A stretch of DNA of 64,000 nt, from contig DAHUZB010000008.1 in NCBI GenBank assembly GCA_027306785.1, forward strand, positions 1-64,000. The letters run 5' to 3'. The translations under genes and the position numbers were made by a program. A model generated the notes under the pieces. That model had not been told where the DNA came from. It made no database searches and worked only from the letters and a program-made list of their open reading frames with translations. Source of the stretch: Vulcanimicrobiota bacterium. GTDB taxonomy: Bacteria > Vulcanimicrobiota > Vulcanimicrobiia > Vulcanimicrobiales > Vulcanimicrobiaceae. This document shows, piece by piece, positions 17,728 through 26,298 of the stretch; within the stretch, counting starts at the first letter, position 1, and each line of letters begins with the position of its first letter.

Positions 17728-18903
17728 TTGTCTACCACAGGTTTGGTTGTCGATCGCGGGCTCGAGGGCGTTGTCGTCGGGTCCACGGTCCTTAGTAATG
17801 TCGAAGGCCAAGTCGGCCGTCTGACGTACCGCGGGTACGATATCGACGACCTCGCCCCGAACGCAAGTTTCGAAGAGATCGTGCACCTGTTGCTGCACGG
17901 GCATCTCCCCACCGCCGACGAGTTGGAATCGCTCAAGCGCGAATTGGCTTCGCGTCGCGCGCTGCCCGAGCCGCTGATCGCGGCGATGCAGAGCGTGCCG
18001 AAGACGGCGTGGCCGATGGATGTGCTGCGCACGATCGTGAGCGGTCTCGCGCTCTTCGTGCCGGTGAACAACAAGGGCGAACACGTCTCCGACGTGCACA
18101 GCGCGATCGAACTGGTGGCGAAGATGACGACGATCCTCGCGGCGTGGGATCGCATCCGTCGCGGCCTCGATCCGATCGAACCGCGCGCCGATCTCTCGCA
18201 CGCGGCGAACTTTCTCTACATGCGCACCGGCAAAGTGCCGAGCGAGATCGAGGAAGATGCGATCGACACCTATCTCGTGCTGCTCGCCGATCACTCGTTC
18301 AACGCCTCCACCTTCTCGGCGCGCGTGACGGCATCGACGCGCGCCGATATCTACGCGGCGGTGACCGCGGCGCTCGCCACGCTCACCGGCGATCTGCACG
18401 GCGGCGCGGCGAGCGCGTCGTACAACAATCTCGTGGCGATCGGCTCGCCCGAAAAGGCCGAGCAGTTCGTGCGCGACGAGCTCGCCAAGGGCAATCGCAT
18501 CATGGGCATGGGCCATCGCGAATACCGCGTGCGCGATCCGCGCGCGAAGCATCTCGAAGCGATCGCGAAGCGGCTCTCCGATCATGTCGGCAACAGCAAG
18601 TGGTACGGGATCGCGCGCGAGTTGGAGAACGCGAGCCAGAAAGCGCTGCAAGAAGCCAAACCCGATCGCAAGATCTACGCGAACGTCGATTTCTACACCG
18701 CGCCGGTGCTCGCCGATCTCGGCATTCCGGGCGATGAGTTCACCGCGCTCTTCGCGTGCGGCCGCATCGCCGGCTGGAGCGCGCACATTCTCGAACAGCT
18801 GCACGACAACCGATTGATCCGCCCGCAGGCCACCTACTCGGGCCCGCCGTCCGGACCGTTTGTTCCGGTCGAGCAGCGTACGGCCGCGACCGTAGGCGCC
18901 TAA
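17728..18903 (+). CDS. Citrate synthase (GltA/CitZ type; 2-methylcitrate synthase possible)
   Basis: This enzyme condenses acetyl-CoA with oxaloacetate. I place the start at the TTG (17728) five bases after GGAGG, giving 391 residues that begin just before GLEGVVVGSTVLSNVEG, the typical N-terminus. Catalytic elements are present: histidine in DLHGGAASASY, the GMGHREYRVRDPRA histidine/arginine segment, and aspartate in NVDFYTAPVL. The C-terminal RIAGWSAHILEQ segment is the arginine region of the substrate site. It abuts the convergent gene on the other strand with no spacer. Sequence alone does not separate citrate from 2-methylcitrate synthase; no prp genes are nearby. Confidence 0.92.
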   Translation: MSTTGLVVDRGLEGVVVGSTVLSNVEGQVGRLTYRGYDIDDLAPNASFEEIVHLLLHGHLPTADELESLKRELASRRALPEPLIAAMQSVPKTAWPMDVLRTIVSGLALFVPVNNKGEHVSDVHSAIELVAKMTTILAAWDRIRRGLDPIEPRADLSHAANFLYMRTGKVPSEIEEDAIDTYLVLLADHSFNASTFSARVTASTRADIYAAVTAALATLTGDLHGGAASASYNNLVAIGSPEKAEQFVRDELAKGNRIMGMGHREYRVRDPRAKHLEAIAKRLSDHVGNSKWYGIARELENASQKALQEAKPDRKIYANVDFYTAPVLADLGIPGDEFTALFACGRIAGWSAHILEQLHDNRLIRPQATYSGPPSGPFVPVEQRTAATVGA

Positions 18904-20166
18904 CTACTGCGGCGGCGTCGTTCGCCGCGGATCGACCTCTCGCAGATGCTTCGGGACCGGCGTCGCCTTCGGGTGCGACGTCGGTCTCGCCGTTTCTCGC
19001 GGCGCGGGTGCGGGCGCGCGGCGCGGCGGCACCGTGGGATGAGGCTCGACGATCGGGCGCGGCAGCGGAATCGGGCGCTGCACGGGCGGCAGCGGTGTGC
19101 GGCGCGGCAGCGGCGGCTGCGGCGAGCGACGCGGACCCGGCGATTGTGTGGCGACCGGCTGCGGATAGTAGCGCACGGGCGTCGGCGTGGGATTCGGCGT
19201 GGGCGACGGCTGCGGCGTTTCGTAGCGGTCGCGATCGTGCCGATGGCGCCACGGTAGCAGCGTGACGAAGGCCGGATAGGGGGCATATGTCACTTGCCCG
19301 GACGGCGAGACGAACATCGCGGTAATCGGGCACGAGAGCCGATCGTAGGTGCGATCGGTCGGCAGTGTGCCGTTGTAGAACGGCGAGCCCGGCGCCGACC
19401 ACAGCTCGTACTGCCACGGCGAGGTGCAGAGAAACGCGTACGCACGGCCGTCGGGCGGACCCACCAACTGCACCTGGACCGGATCGCCGCCGATGACCTC
19501 GTTCGTGAAGGCGGTGAGCTGCAGCTGCGACCACCCGTAGTAGCCGGGCAGCGAAGCATTTCCCGAATCGGGGCTCGGCGGCCGCGTGGTCTCGAATTGC
19601 CAGGCCACGTGGAACGGGCGGCCGTAGCTGCTCGTGCCGTCGATGATCACCTGATGCGTGCCGACCGCGAGGCCGTTGCGCGGAAGGTAGGTGACGTAGC
19701 TGCCTTCGTGCGAGGCCATCAGCGAGACATCGACGCCGTCGAGCAGCATGCGGAAGGTGCGAATGTACGCATCGGGCTCGAGCGTCACGCTCGCGGCGAT
19801 GGTGGGATAGGCGCTCGCGACGCGCGCATCTTCGGCGGGCTGTAGCCCGGTGATCGGCAGCGGGCTCGCGGTCGGCGCCGGGACGGCGGGACGCAGCGGC
19901 TGCAGCCGCGCGAAGACGTTGACGAGACGCGCGCGCCCGTCGTAGAAGACGCGCGCGCCGAGCTGCTGCGCGGTGAAGCGGATCGGCACGAAGGTGCGGC
20001 CCGCGATGATGCGCGAGCCCGCGATCGCGGTGCGCGGTAGCGGTCGATGCAGCGCCTCGAAGATCGCACGCATCGGTACCAGCACCCGCCCGCGATCGAG
20101 CAGGGCGATCGCCGAGAGCGGACGATCGTTTACGGTTACGCGGATGGGCGGCGGTGCGGTCGTCAT
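18904..20166 (-). CDS. Copper-amine-oxidase N-terminal-domain protein with Pro-rich tail
   Basis: The first ~100 residues of this 420-residue protein look like the small 'copper amine oxidase N-terminal' stalk domain (PF07833) seen in many surface proteins: VTVNDRPLSAIALLDRGRVLVPMRAIFEAL, then GRTFVPIRFTAQQLGA. The middle has beta-rich segments without a recognised family. The last ~140 residues are proline-rich, with PSPTPNPTPTP and many Pro-Arg and Pro-Leu repeats. No signal peptide is visible from the only start codon in frame (ATG at 20166; an in-frame stop lies 14 codons upstream with no GTG or TTG between). Either export is unusual or the start is misjudged. It sits downstream of alr on the same strand. 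Confidence 0.6.
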   Translation of the reverse strand: MTTAPPPIRVTVNDRPLSAIALLDRGRVLVPMRAIFEALHRPLPRTAIAGSRIIAGRTFVPIRFTAQQLGARVFYDGRARLVNVFARLQPLRPAVPAPTASPLPITGLQPAEDARVASAYPTIAASVTLEPDAYIRTFRMLLDGVDVSLMASHEGSYVTYLPRNGLAVGTHQVIIDGTSSYGRPFHVAWQFETTRPPSPDSGNASLPGYYGWSQLQLTAFTNEVIGGDPVQVQLVGPPDGRAYAFLCTSPWQYELWSAPGSPFYNGTLPTDRTYDRLSCPITAMFVSPSGQVTYAPYPAFVTLLPWRHRHDRDRYETPQPSPTPNPTPTPVRYYPQPVATQSPGPRRSPQPPLPRRTPLPPVQRPIPLPRPIVEPHPTVPPRRAPAPAPRETARPTSHPKATPVPKHLREVDPRRTTPPQ

Positions 20167-20208
20167 GATCGGTATACTGGCAACGAATCGCGGCGTGCCG
20201 TCGTTTCG

Positions 20209-21339
20209 CTACTCCTCGAACGTGCGGCGCAGCGTGCTCGGGAGGCGCGTGACGATCTCGTAGTTGATCGTGTCGGCCCACTGCGCCCACTCGTCGGCGC
20301 TCACCTCGGCGTCGCGGTCGCGGCCGAGCAGCGTCACGGTCGAACCCGTGCGCGCCTGCGGCGCGTGGGTGAGATCGAGCACGCACATGTTCATCGCCAC
20401 GCGGCCGACGATCGCGCAGCGCGCGCCGTCGATGAGGAACGCACCGCGATTGGAGAACGCGCGCGGAATGCCGTCGGCGTAGCCGAGCGGTAGCACGCCG
20501 ATGCGCATCGCGCGCGGTGCGTGAAAGGTGGTGCCGTAGCCGATCGCGGCGCCCGCCTCCACCGTGCGCGTGGCGATCAGTTGCGAGGTGTACGAGAGCG
20601 CGGGTTCGAGTGCGAGCGCGTTACCGTTCATCGCGGCGCGCGTTTGCGCCGACGGCCACAGGCCGTAGAGCGCGATGCCGAAGCGGCAGAGATCGAGGCG
20701 CGTCTGCGGCCAGAGCATCGCCGCGGCTGATGCCGCAATGTGACGTAGCGGTCGCGCGCCATGCGAGGCGAGGATCGGCTCGGCGTGCGTATACGCTTTC
20801 GTGAAGCGCTCGAGCTGATACGTGGTGTAGGGTGAGTCGATCTCTTCGGCGGCCGCGAGGTGCGAAAAGATGCCCGCGATCTCGAGATCGTTCAAATGCG
20901 CGTAGGTTTCGATCGCGTCGGGCAGATCGTCGGCCTCGAGCCCGAGGCGATGCAGTCCGGTGTTCACCTTCACGTGCACGCGCACGCGGGCGTAGCGGCG
21001 TCGCGCGGCGGCGACCAGATCGCGCACGTATTGTTTAGTATCCCAGAGCGCGAGCGCGGCGTCGGCGCCCGCGACCTCGTCGAGGAGCGCGGGTTCGACC
21101 GGGCCGAGGATCAGGATCGGCGCGGTGATGCCGCCGTCGCGCAGCGCGAGCGCCTCTTCGGGCGCGTAGACGCAGAGCATCGATGCGGCGGGCTCGATCG
21201 CGAGCGCGGTCTCCACCATGCCGTGCCCGTAGGCGTTACCCTTCACCACAAAGGCGGCGCGGGCGGGGCCGACGAGCGCGCGCAAGGCCTGCGCGTTCGC
21301 GCGCAGCGCCGAGAGCGAAATCCGCAGAGTGCCGATCAC
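20209..21339 (-). CDS. alr: Alanine racemase
   Basis: This PLP enzyme interconverts L- and D-alanine for wall synthesis. The reading frame extends far upstream, but the GTG at 21339 gives 376 residues, the family size, and begins IGTLRISLSALRANAQAL. The PLP lysine lies in FVVKGNAYGHGM. The tyrosine-bearing segment AAIGYGTTFHAPR and the following VLPLGYADGIPRAFSNRG are also standard. It supports ddl and murF at the left of the window. It is transcribed divergently from the flavoprotein oxidase gene, 62 bases between starts. Confidence 0.94.
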   Translation of the reverse strand: MIGTLRISLSALRANAQALRALVGPARAAFVVKGNAYGHGMVETALAIEPAASMLCVYAPEEALALRDGGITAPILILGPVEPALLDEVAGADAALALWDTKQYVRDLVAAARRRYARVRVHVKVNTGLHRLGLEADDLPDAIETYAHLNDLEIAGIFSHLAAAEEIDSPYTTYQLERFTKAYTHAEPILASHGARPLRHIAASAAAMLWPQTRLDLCRFGIALYGLWPSAQTRAAMNGNALALEPALSYTSQLIATRTVEAGAAIGYGTTFHAPRAMRIGVLPLGYADGIPRAFSNRGAFLIDGARCAIVGRVAMNMCVLDLTHAPQARTGSTVTLLGRDRDAEVSADEWAQWADTINYEIVTRLPSTLRRTFEE

Positions 21340-21401
21340 GTGTGCGCAGTTCGGCGGCGGTGCGGCGGGTCCCGGCGCGGGCGCGTGCGGAAGAAGCGCC
21401 C

Positions 21402-22523
21402 ATGGTCGATGTTCCGGTGCTGGTCTGCGGTCTCGGCGGCATGGGCAGCGCGGCGCTCGCGCAGTGCGCGCTGCGCGGCGTGAGCGCGCTCGGCGTGGAG
21501 CAATACGCACCCGTGCACGCCTTCGGCTCGTCGAGCGGCAAATCGCGTTTGATCCGCCGCGCCTACTTCGAAGACCCCGCCTACGTGCCGCTGCTCGATC
21601 GCGCGTACGAATTGTGGCGCGAGCTCGAAACGCGCACCGGCTCGCGGTTGCTGCATCTCGTCGGATTGCTCACGCTCGGGTACGAAGGCAGCCCCATGCT
21701 CGCGGGCGCGCGGCGCACCGCGCTTGCCTACGACCTCGATGTCTCGTTTTGGGACGCGCGCGAGATACGCGCACGCTACCCGGCGCTCGCCCCGCACGAC
21801 GGCGAGGTCGGCGTCTTCGAGCCCGAAGGCGGCTTCGTGGTGCCGGAGACGGCGATCGAGGCGCATCTCGCGCTCGCGCGCGACGGCGGCGCGCAGATGC
21901 GTTTCGGCGTGGGCATGCGTTCGTGGGAGAGCCGCGCCGACGGCATTCATGTAACGTTGACGAACGGCGAGACACTGCGCTGCGAGCGCCTGATTCTCGC
22001 GCTCGGCGCGTGGTTCGCACAGACGCTCGCCGATCTCGGCGTGCCGCTCGTCATCCAACGCAACGTGCTCGCGTGGTTCACGCCCACGCATCCGCTCGGC
22101 CCGCGCGAGATGCCCGCGTTCTTACTGGATCGGCGCGGGCTCCCGGCGGAATTCTACGGCTTTCCCGACGTGGGCGACGGCGTGAAGGCGGCGTTTCACG
22201 GCTACGGTGAGACGACCGACGCGCACCACCTCGACCGCGAGATTCACGAAGCCGACGTGCTGCCGCTCGCGCGGGCGTTCAACGCGTGGATTCCCGGCGC
22301 GGCGGGGGCCTATCGCGAAGGCAAAGCGTGCATGTATTCGCTGACGCCGGATCGGCACTTCGTGGTCGATCTGCATCCACGCGACGAGCGGGTGGTGGTC
22401 TGCGGCGGTTTCTCCGGGCACGGCTTCAAGTTCGCAAGCGCGATCGGCGAAATCGCCGCGCAGCTTGCGATCGATCGCGCCACGCCGCACGCGATCGATT
22501 TTCTTTCGTTCGCGCGCTTTTAG
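21402..22523 (+). CDS. Monomeric sarcosine oxidase/N-methyl-L-tryptophan oxidase family flavoprotein
   Basis: This 373-residue FAD oxidase belongs to the MSOX/SolA group, which oxidise N-methylated amino acids to give formaldehyde and peroxide. It starts with the dinucleotide-binding VLVCGLGGMGSAALA. The family's covalent flavin cysteine is seen in KACMYSLTPDRHFVVDLHP, and the following VVCGGFSGHGFKFASAIGE is the C-terminal FAD contact. The RLIRRAYFEDPAYVPLL segment fits the family's active-site arginine region. The true substrate (sarcosine, N-methyltryptophan, pipecolate) cannot be told. The stop overlaps the convergent membrane-protein gene by four bases. Confidence 0.85.
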   Translation: MVDVPVLVCGLGGMGSAALAQCALRGVSALGVEQYAPVHAFGSSSGKSRLIRRAYFEDPAYVPLLDRAYELWRELETRTGSRLLHLVGLLTLGYEGSPMLAGARRTALAYDLDVSFWDAREIRARYPALAPHDGEVGVFEPEGGFVVPETAIEAHLALARDGGAQMRFGVGMRSWESRADGIHVTLTNGETLRCERLILALGAWFAQTLADLGVPLVIQRNVLAWFTPTHPLGPREMPAFLLDRRGLPAEFYGFPDVGDGVKAAFHGYGETTDAHHLDREIHEADVLPLARAFNAWIPGAAGAYREGKACMYSLTPDRHFVVDLHPRDERVVVCGGFSGHGFKFASAIGEIAAQLAIDRATPHAIDFLSFARF

Positions 22524-23011
22524 CGAGCAGCCGGCGTGCGGTCGAGTTGCGCCACCACGTATGCGACCGGCAGACCGAAGAAGACGCAGTGCGCGAGCAC
22601 TTGCACGACGAGCGCGTTCGGCGTTGCGAGCGGCGCGAGTTTTCCGGCGCCGAGCAGCACGAGATCCATGAAGACGTAGACGACGATGCCGTACATCAAG
22701 CCCGAGATCGGCCAACGCGCGTTCATGAATGCGCGCGTGCTCGCGAGATACGCGTAGCCGCCCGCCCAGCCGATGCTCACGAGCACGTGTACGAGCAAGC
22801 CGAGCCATGCATAGGTCGTGCTCGTCATCGCCGCAGGCCCGATGGCGGCCGATGCGACCCATTGCCACACGGCGATCATGCTGCCGTGCTCGGGCAGCAC
22901 GGTGGCGAGCCACAAGAATCCGTCGATCGTGATCGCGCCGACGATCCCGGCGAAAAGCGCCTGCCGCAGGACGAGCGGCCAATTGACGCGTTGTTGTTGC
23001 TCGGTACTCAT
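22520..23011 (-). CDS. Small four-helix membrane protein, unknown function
   Basis: The 163-residue product has about four hydrophobic segments: ALFAGIVGAITIDGFLWLATVL, a segment after QWVASAAIGPAA, LLVHVLVSIGWAGGYAYLA, and ISGLMYGIVVYVFMDLVLL, then a C-terminal one. A soluble N-terminus (STEQQQRVN) precedes them. I do not recognise the family. It converges on the flavoprotein oxidase gene and is divergent from the Lgt-like gene, so it is likely on its own promoter. Confidence 0.7.
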   Translation of the reverse strand: MSTEQQQRVNWPLVLRQALFAGIVGAITIDGFLWLATVLPEHGSMIAVWQWVASAAIGPAAMTSTTYAWLGLLVHVLVSIGWAGGYAYLASTRAFMNARWPISGLMYGIVVYVFMDLVLLGAGKLAPLATPNALVVQVLAHCVFFGLPVAYVVAQLDRTPAAR

Positions 23012-23067
23012 GATGGCTTGAGAATTCGGCTAGGTAGCTTCCGGGCCTTGGGGGAAAGGTCGCAGCC

Positions 23068-23766
23068 ATGAGCGGTATCGATGTTCACCTACGCTGGCTG
23101 CTCGCCGCGCCGGTCTACGGAATCGCCTACGCGGCAGCGTGCGCGGTCTTTTGGTGGATGGCCCGTCGGCGCGGCCTGGCCGACGATACCACGCTGCGCG
23201 TGATGCTCGCCGGGTTGATCGGCGGCCTCGTCGGGGCGAACCTGGTGCAGCTCTTTGCCACCGGCATGCCCGGCAAGACGATCGAGGGCGGCATCATCGG
23301 CGGCTGGCTCGCCGTGGAACTGATGAAACGCTACGTCGGCATGACCCGCTCGACCGGCGATCTCTTCGCGCTCGCGATTCCGGCGGGCGAGGCGATCGGC
23401 CGCGTGGCCTGCTTCATCGGCGGCTGCTGCTACGGCAAGGTCGCGACCGGTCTGCCGTGGGCCGTTTACGATCACGGCGCGCTACGGCATCCGACGCAGC
23501 TGTATCTTTCGTTCGCGGCGCTCTGCTGCTTCGGCGTGCTCTACGCGCTCGAACGCCGCGGCGTGCTGCCCGATCGCGCGCTCTTTGCGATCGGCGGCAT
23601 GCTCTTCTGCATCGACCGCTTCGTGGTGGAGTTCTTGCGCGCGGGCGCAACGATGCTCGGCCCGATCACGCTCGCGCAAGCAGGCTGTATCGTGGGCTTC
23701 GCGATCTTCGCGACGATTTTCGCGCGCATGCTCCGCATGCGCCGCACGCTCGCCTACGCGGCATGA
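23068..23766 (+). CDS. Lgt-like prolipoprotein diacylglyceryl transferase family protein
   Basis: This 232-residue inner-membrane protein has about seven hydrophobic segments. The Lgt pattern is clear: GKTIEGGIIGGWLAVEL in the middle, GEAIGRVACFIGGCCYGKVATGLPWAV at the Lgt signature position, RHPTQLYLSFAALCC and DRFVVEFLRAG. It differs from the housekeeping enzyme in being shorter and in having FIGGCCYGK where Lgt has an N-[FI]-N-E-type motif. It may therefore be a paralogue with another lipid-linked job. A purine-rich GGGGGAAAGG precedes the ATG. The next gene overlaps by ATGA and a lipid-type radical SAM gene follows. Confidence 0.8.
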   Translation: MSGIDVHLRWLLAAPVYGIAYAAACAVFWWMARRRGLADDTTLRVMLAGLIGGLVGANLVQLFATGMPGKTIEGGIIGGWLAVELMKRYVGMTRSTGDLFALAIPAGEAIGRVACFIGGCCYGKVATGLPWAVYDHGALRHPTQLYLSFAALCCFGVLYALERRGVLPDRALFAIGGMLFCIDRFVVEFLRAGATMLGPITLAQAGCIVGFAIFATIFARMLRMRRTLAYAA

Positions 23767-24062
23767 ACGCAGAAGATCGCCGTCGCTTCCGGCAGATGCT
23801 GGTGGTCGGGGCGCTGATCGGCGGCACCGTGTTGTTCGCCCTGACGGCCTTCGCTGTCGGGGCCTTCGCGCGGGTGTGGCCCCCGCTCATCGCGGTGCTG
23901 CCGATCGCGGTCGTCGTGGTTCTGGTCGGGGTGAGCCGGTTCTGGATGCCGGGCCGCATCAATGGAACGAGCGGCTTTCTGCTGGGGTTGGCGATCGGAC
24001 TCGGGGGCGCGATCGCGACCTGCATCGGCATTCTCCAGAGCCTTTCGCACGGCGGAGTTTAA
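23763..24062 (+). CDS. Small three-helix membrane protein, unknown function
   Basis: The ATG overlaps the Lgt-like stop (ATGA). The 99-residue product has a short charged N-terminus (NAEDRRRFRQ) and three hydrophobic helices: LVVGALIGGTVLFALTAFAV, LIAVLPIAVVVVLVGVS and FLLGLAIGLGGAIATCIGIL. No family is recognised. Its tight packing between the Lgt-like gene and the radical SAM gene says that the three are co-translated. Confidence 0.7.
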   Translation: MNAEDRRRFRQMLVVGALIGGTVLFALTAFAVGAFARVWPPLIAVLPIAVVVVLVGVSRFWMPGRINGTSGFLLGLAIGLGGAIATCIGILQSLSHGGV

Positions 24063-24065
24063 CGC

Positions 24066-25595
24066 GTGCTCGAACTCTACGATTACACCATCGTCAAGAG
24101 CGTGCGCGCGCTCTGTCCGCGCTGCTTTGCGGAAAATCCCGATTTCGATCCCGAGTATCCCACCGATATCTGCGACGGACATCTGGTGGAGCGCGACGGC
24201 AAGATCTACCTGCGCCGCTTTTGTCGGCGCGGCCACGGCGAGGTGTGGTCGCTGTATGAAGAGCGCGCGGATCTGTGGCGCTATCTGCAGCAGTGGCGCG
24301 TGCCGACGAAGATCATCAATCCCGACACGCAGGCGATCTTCCCGGTGCCGATGGGGTACGAGCACGGTCTCGGCCCGACCCATCTGCAGCACTCGTGCAT
24401 CTTTCTGCTCGACATCACCACGCAGTGCAACCTGAGCTGCCCGGCATGCTACGCGCATTCCGGCCCCGAGAATGCGTCATATCTGCCGCTCGAGCAGGCG
24501 CTGCACGCGGTGGAGACCGCGATTGCGCGGGAGAACGGCCGCTTGGACGTGGTGATGCTCTCGGGCGGCGAGCCGACCGTACATCCGCAGTTCCGCGAAT
24601 TGCTCGAAGCGCTCGTCGCGCTGCCGGTCACGCGCATTCTCGTAAATACCAACGGCATTCGACTCGCGAACGACGATGCGTTTCTCGATCTGCTGCATCG
24701 GCATCGCGATCGCGCCGAAATCTATCTGCAGTACGACGGTCAGCGCGCGAGCACGCAGCAGACGTTGCGCGGGATGGAGCTCACCGCGACGAAAGCGCGC
24801 GCGGTGCAGCGGCTCTCCGATGCGCGCGTCTTCACGACGCTCGTCATGACCGTGACGGATACGAACGCCGATCAGGTGGGCGAGGTGCTCGATACCTGCT
24901 TCGCCACGCCGTTCGTGGGCGGCGCGATGTTTCAGCCGGTCTTCGCTTCGGGCCGTGCGCCCGCGTTCGATCCGATGGCGCGCGTGACGACGACGGGCGT
25001 GCTCGGCCGCATGGAGGCGCAGTCGGCGTACGGCGTGCGCGCGCATGATCTGATCGCGCTGCCGTGCAGCCACCCGGATTGCTGCTCGATCGGCTACTGG
25101 CTGAAGAACAAAGACGGCAGCCTTCGCAGCGTGGCATCGATCGTGGGCGAGGATGCGCTGAAAGCGAACCTGAGCATCTTCGGCAACTCGATCGCCTTCT
25201 CGGACGGACTCTCGCAGGTACATGACGCGCTGCTCGGGCTGATGTCGGAGACGATGACGCTCTCGCGCCCCGAACTGGTCGGCCACCTGAAGGATCTCTG
25301 CGCCGCGTGCGATCTGGGCGGTCTCACCGGCTTGCTGAAACTCGCCTTCGGCCGCGACGCCACCGCGACGTTCGTGGGCGAGCGCGTGAAACGCGTGACC
25401 GTGAAGCACTTTATGGATGCCGACACGCTTATCACCGAGCGCCTGGAGCAATGCTGCGTGCACGTCGGCGGCGCGGGGAACGATCCCGTGCGCATGCCGT
25501 TCTGCGCGGCGCGCCTCTTTCCGAAAGTTCGCAATCGCGCGATGGAAGGCATGGCGTCACGCGCCGCGATCGCCCACGCGAGCGAGCGTTCGTGA
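24066..25595 (+). CDS. Radical SAM enzyme of the MJ0619/tetraether-lipid-synthase (Tes)-like family
   Basis: The 509-residue protein starts at a GTG eight bases after GGAG. Cysteines at about 17, 20, 36 and 53 form a small zinc-ribbon-like N-terminus (LCPRC ... FCRRGHGE). The radical SAM cluster motif is CNLSCPAC (121-128) in DITTQCNLSCPACYAHSG, followed by SGGEPTVHPQF (from 166), NTNGIRLA and YLQYDGQ. This order matches the family of archaeal GDGT/tetraether synthase (MJ0619, earlier called a pterin methyltransferase). Cysteine-rich C-terminal segments (LPCSHPDCCS, CAACD, LEQCCVH) could hold further clusters. The archaeal Cys-rich segment before the radical SAM motif reads GYEHGLGPTHLQHSC here, so some ligands are absent. 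Membrane-protein neighbours fit a lipid substrate. Confidence 0.8.
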   Translation: MLELYDYTIVKSVRALCPRCFAENPDFDPEYPTDICDGHLVERDGKIYLRRFCRRGHGEVWSLYEERADLWRYLQQWRVPTKIINPDTQAIFPVPMGYEHGLGPTHLQHSCIFLLDITTQCNLSCPACYAHSGPENASYLPLEQALHAVETAIARENGRLDVVMLSGGEPTVHPQFRELLEALVALPVTRILVNTNGIRLANDDAFLDLLHRHRDRAEIYLQYDGQRASTQQTLRGMELTATKARAVQRLSDARVFTTLVMTVTDTNADQVGEVLDTCFATPFVGGAMFQPVFASGRAPAFDPMARVTTTGVLGRMEAQSAYGVRAHDLIALPCSHPDCCSIGYWLKNKDGSLRSVASIVGEDALKANLSIFGNSIAFSDGLSQVHDALLGLMSETMTLSRPELVGHLKDLCAACDLGGLTGLLKLAFGRDATATFVGERVKRVTVKHFMDADTLITERLEQCCVHVGGAGNDPVRMPFCAARLFPKVRNRAMEGMASRAAIAHASERS

Positions 25596-25948
25596 CGGAG
25601 CCGCCGCGGGCCGACCCGTGGGTGATCGTCGCGGCATGCGTCGCGGGGATCGTCCTCGGCTGCGTTGCGACGTTCGGTGTGAGCCTGGCGGTGACGTATA
25701 CCGGAACGTGGTTTGCGAATGTGTATCCGCTGAAGTCTCCCGGTGATTTCGTGGGTTCAGTAGGTACATATATATACTATCTCTGCCTCGCGCTCGGGGC
25801 GACGATCGGCTTCATCGCGATCATGCGCCGGAGCATGCGCGCGGAGTTCCGCGCGTTGCTGATCTGCGCGGCACTCCCGCTTCTCGGCTTCTTCGCGCTC
25901 TGCTCGGCCTTCTCGATCGCCGGCCTGACGCAGAGCGCTTTCCGGTAG
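25592..25948 (+). CDS. Small membrane protein, unknown function
   Basis: The GTG overlaps the radical SAM stop (GTGA), giving 118 residues. Three hydrophobic stretches are visible: WVIVAACVAGIVLGCVATFGV, YIYYLCLALGATIGFIAIM and LLICAALPLLGFFALCSAFS. The region between the first and second helix (TGTWFANVYPLKSPGDF) is probably extracytoplasmic. No family is recognised. It completes a co-translated Lgt-like / membrane / radical SAM / membrane run. Confidence 0.7.
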   Translation: MTEPPRADPWVIVAACVAGIVLGCVATFGVSLAVTYTGTWFANVYPLKSPGDFVGSVGTYIYYLCLALGATIGFIAIMRRSMRAEFRALLICAALPLLGFFALCSAFSIAGLTQSAFR

Positions 25949-25978
25949 GCGCATCGGTAACGAAGGAGTGATTTCGGA

Positions 25979-26242
25979 ATGAACGACAAGATGGAACGCG
26001 GGCGCGAGGTCGAGGGGTGGGCGTTCACCTTCTGCAAGGCGGCCTTTTTCGCGATCCTGTGCGGCAAGTACGCGGTGCTCGTGCTCTCACTCGCCGCGGT
26101 GGTGCTCTACTCCGCGGCGTACATCATGGGCGTGCGCGAGTGGCGCTGCTGGGCCAAGCCGCCGTGGACGGTGATCTTCTTTGCGGCGGTGGCCGCGGTG
26201 CAGATCGTGCTGATGCTGCGCGGTTCGAGTTTCGTCATCTAA
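25979..26242 (+). CDS. Small membrane protein, unknown function
   Basis: A good AAGGAG (25963-25968) precedes the ATG by ten bases. The 87-residue product has a charged N-terminus (NDKMERGREVEG) and two to three hydrophobic segments ending in VIFFAAVAAVQIVLML. It follows the preceding gene by 30 bases and is probably in the same transcript. No family is recognised. Confidence 0.65.
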   Translation: MNDKMERGREVEGWAFTFCKAAFFAILCGKYAVLVLSLAAVVLYSAAYIMGVREWRCWAKPPWTVIFFAAVAAVQIVLMLRGSSFVI

Positions 26243-26286
26243 GCTGCGCTTAATCTGCTTCCAAGCAACTTGTCAGCCGGTTGAGG

Positions 26287-26292
26287 TAGCAT
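26287..26292 (+). promoter_or_regulatory. Possible -10 element (TAGCAT) for a leaderless start
   Basis: TAGCAT ends six bases before the ATG at 26299, with no Shine-Dalgarno sequence between. The spacing is what a leaderless transcript would show. Similar TAxxxT-to-ATG spacings occur upstream of 30957 and 33985. No convincing -35 box is seen. Confidence 0.35.
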
Positions 26293-26298
26293 CGTCGC

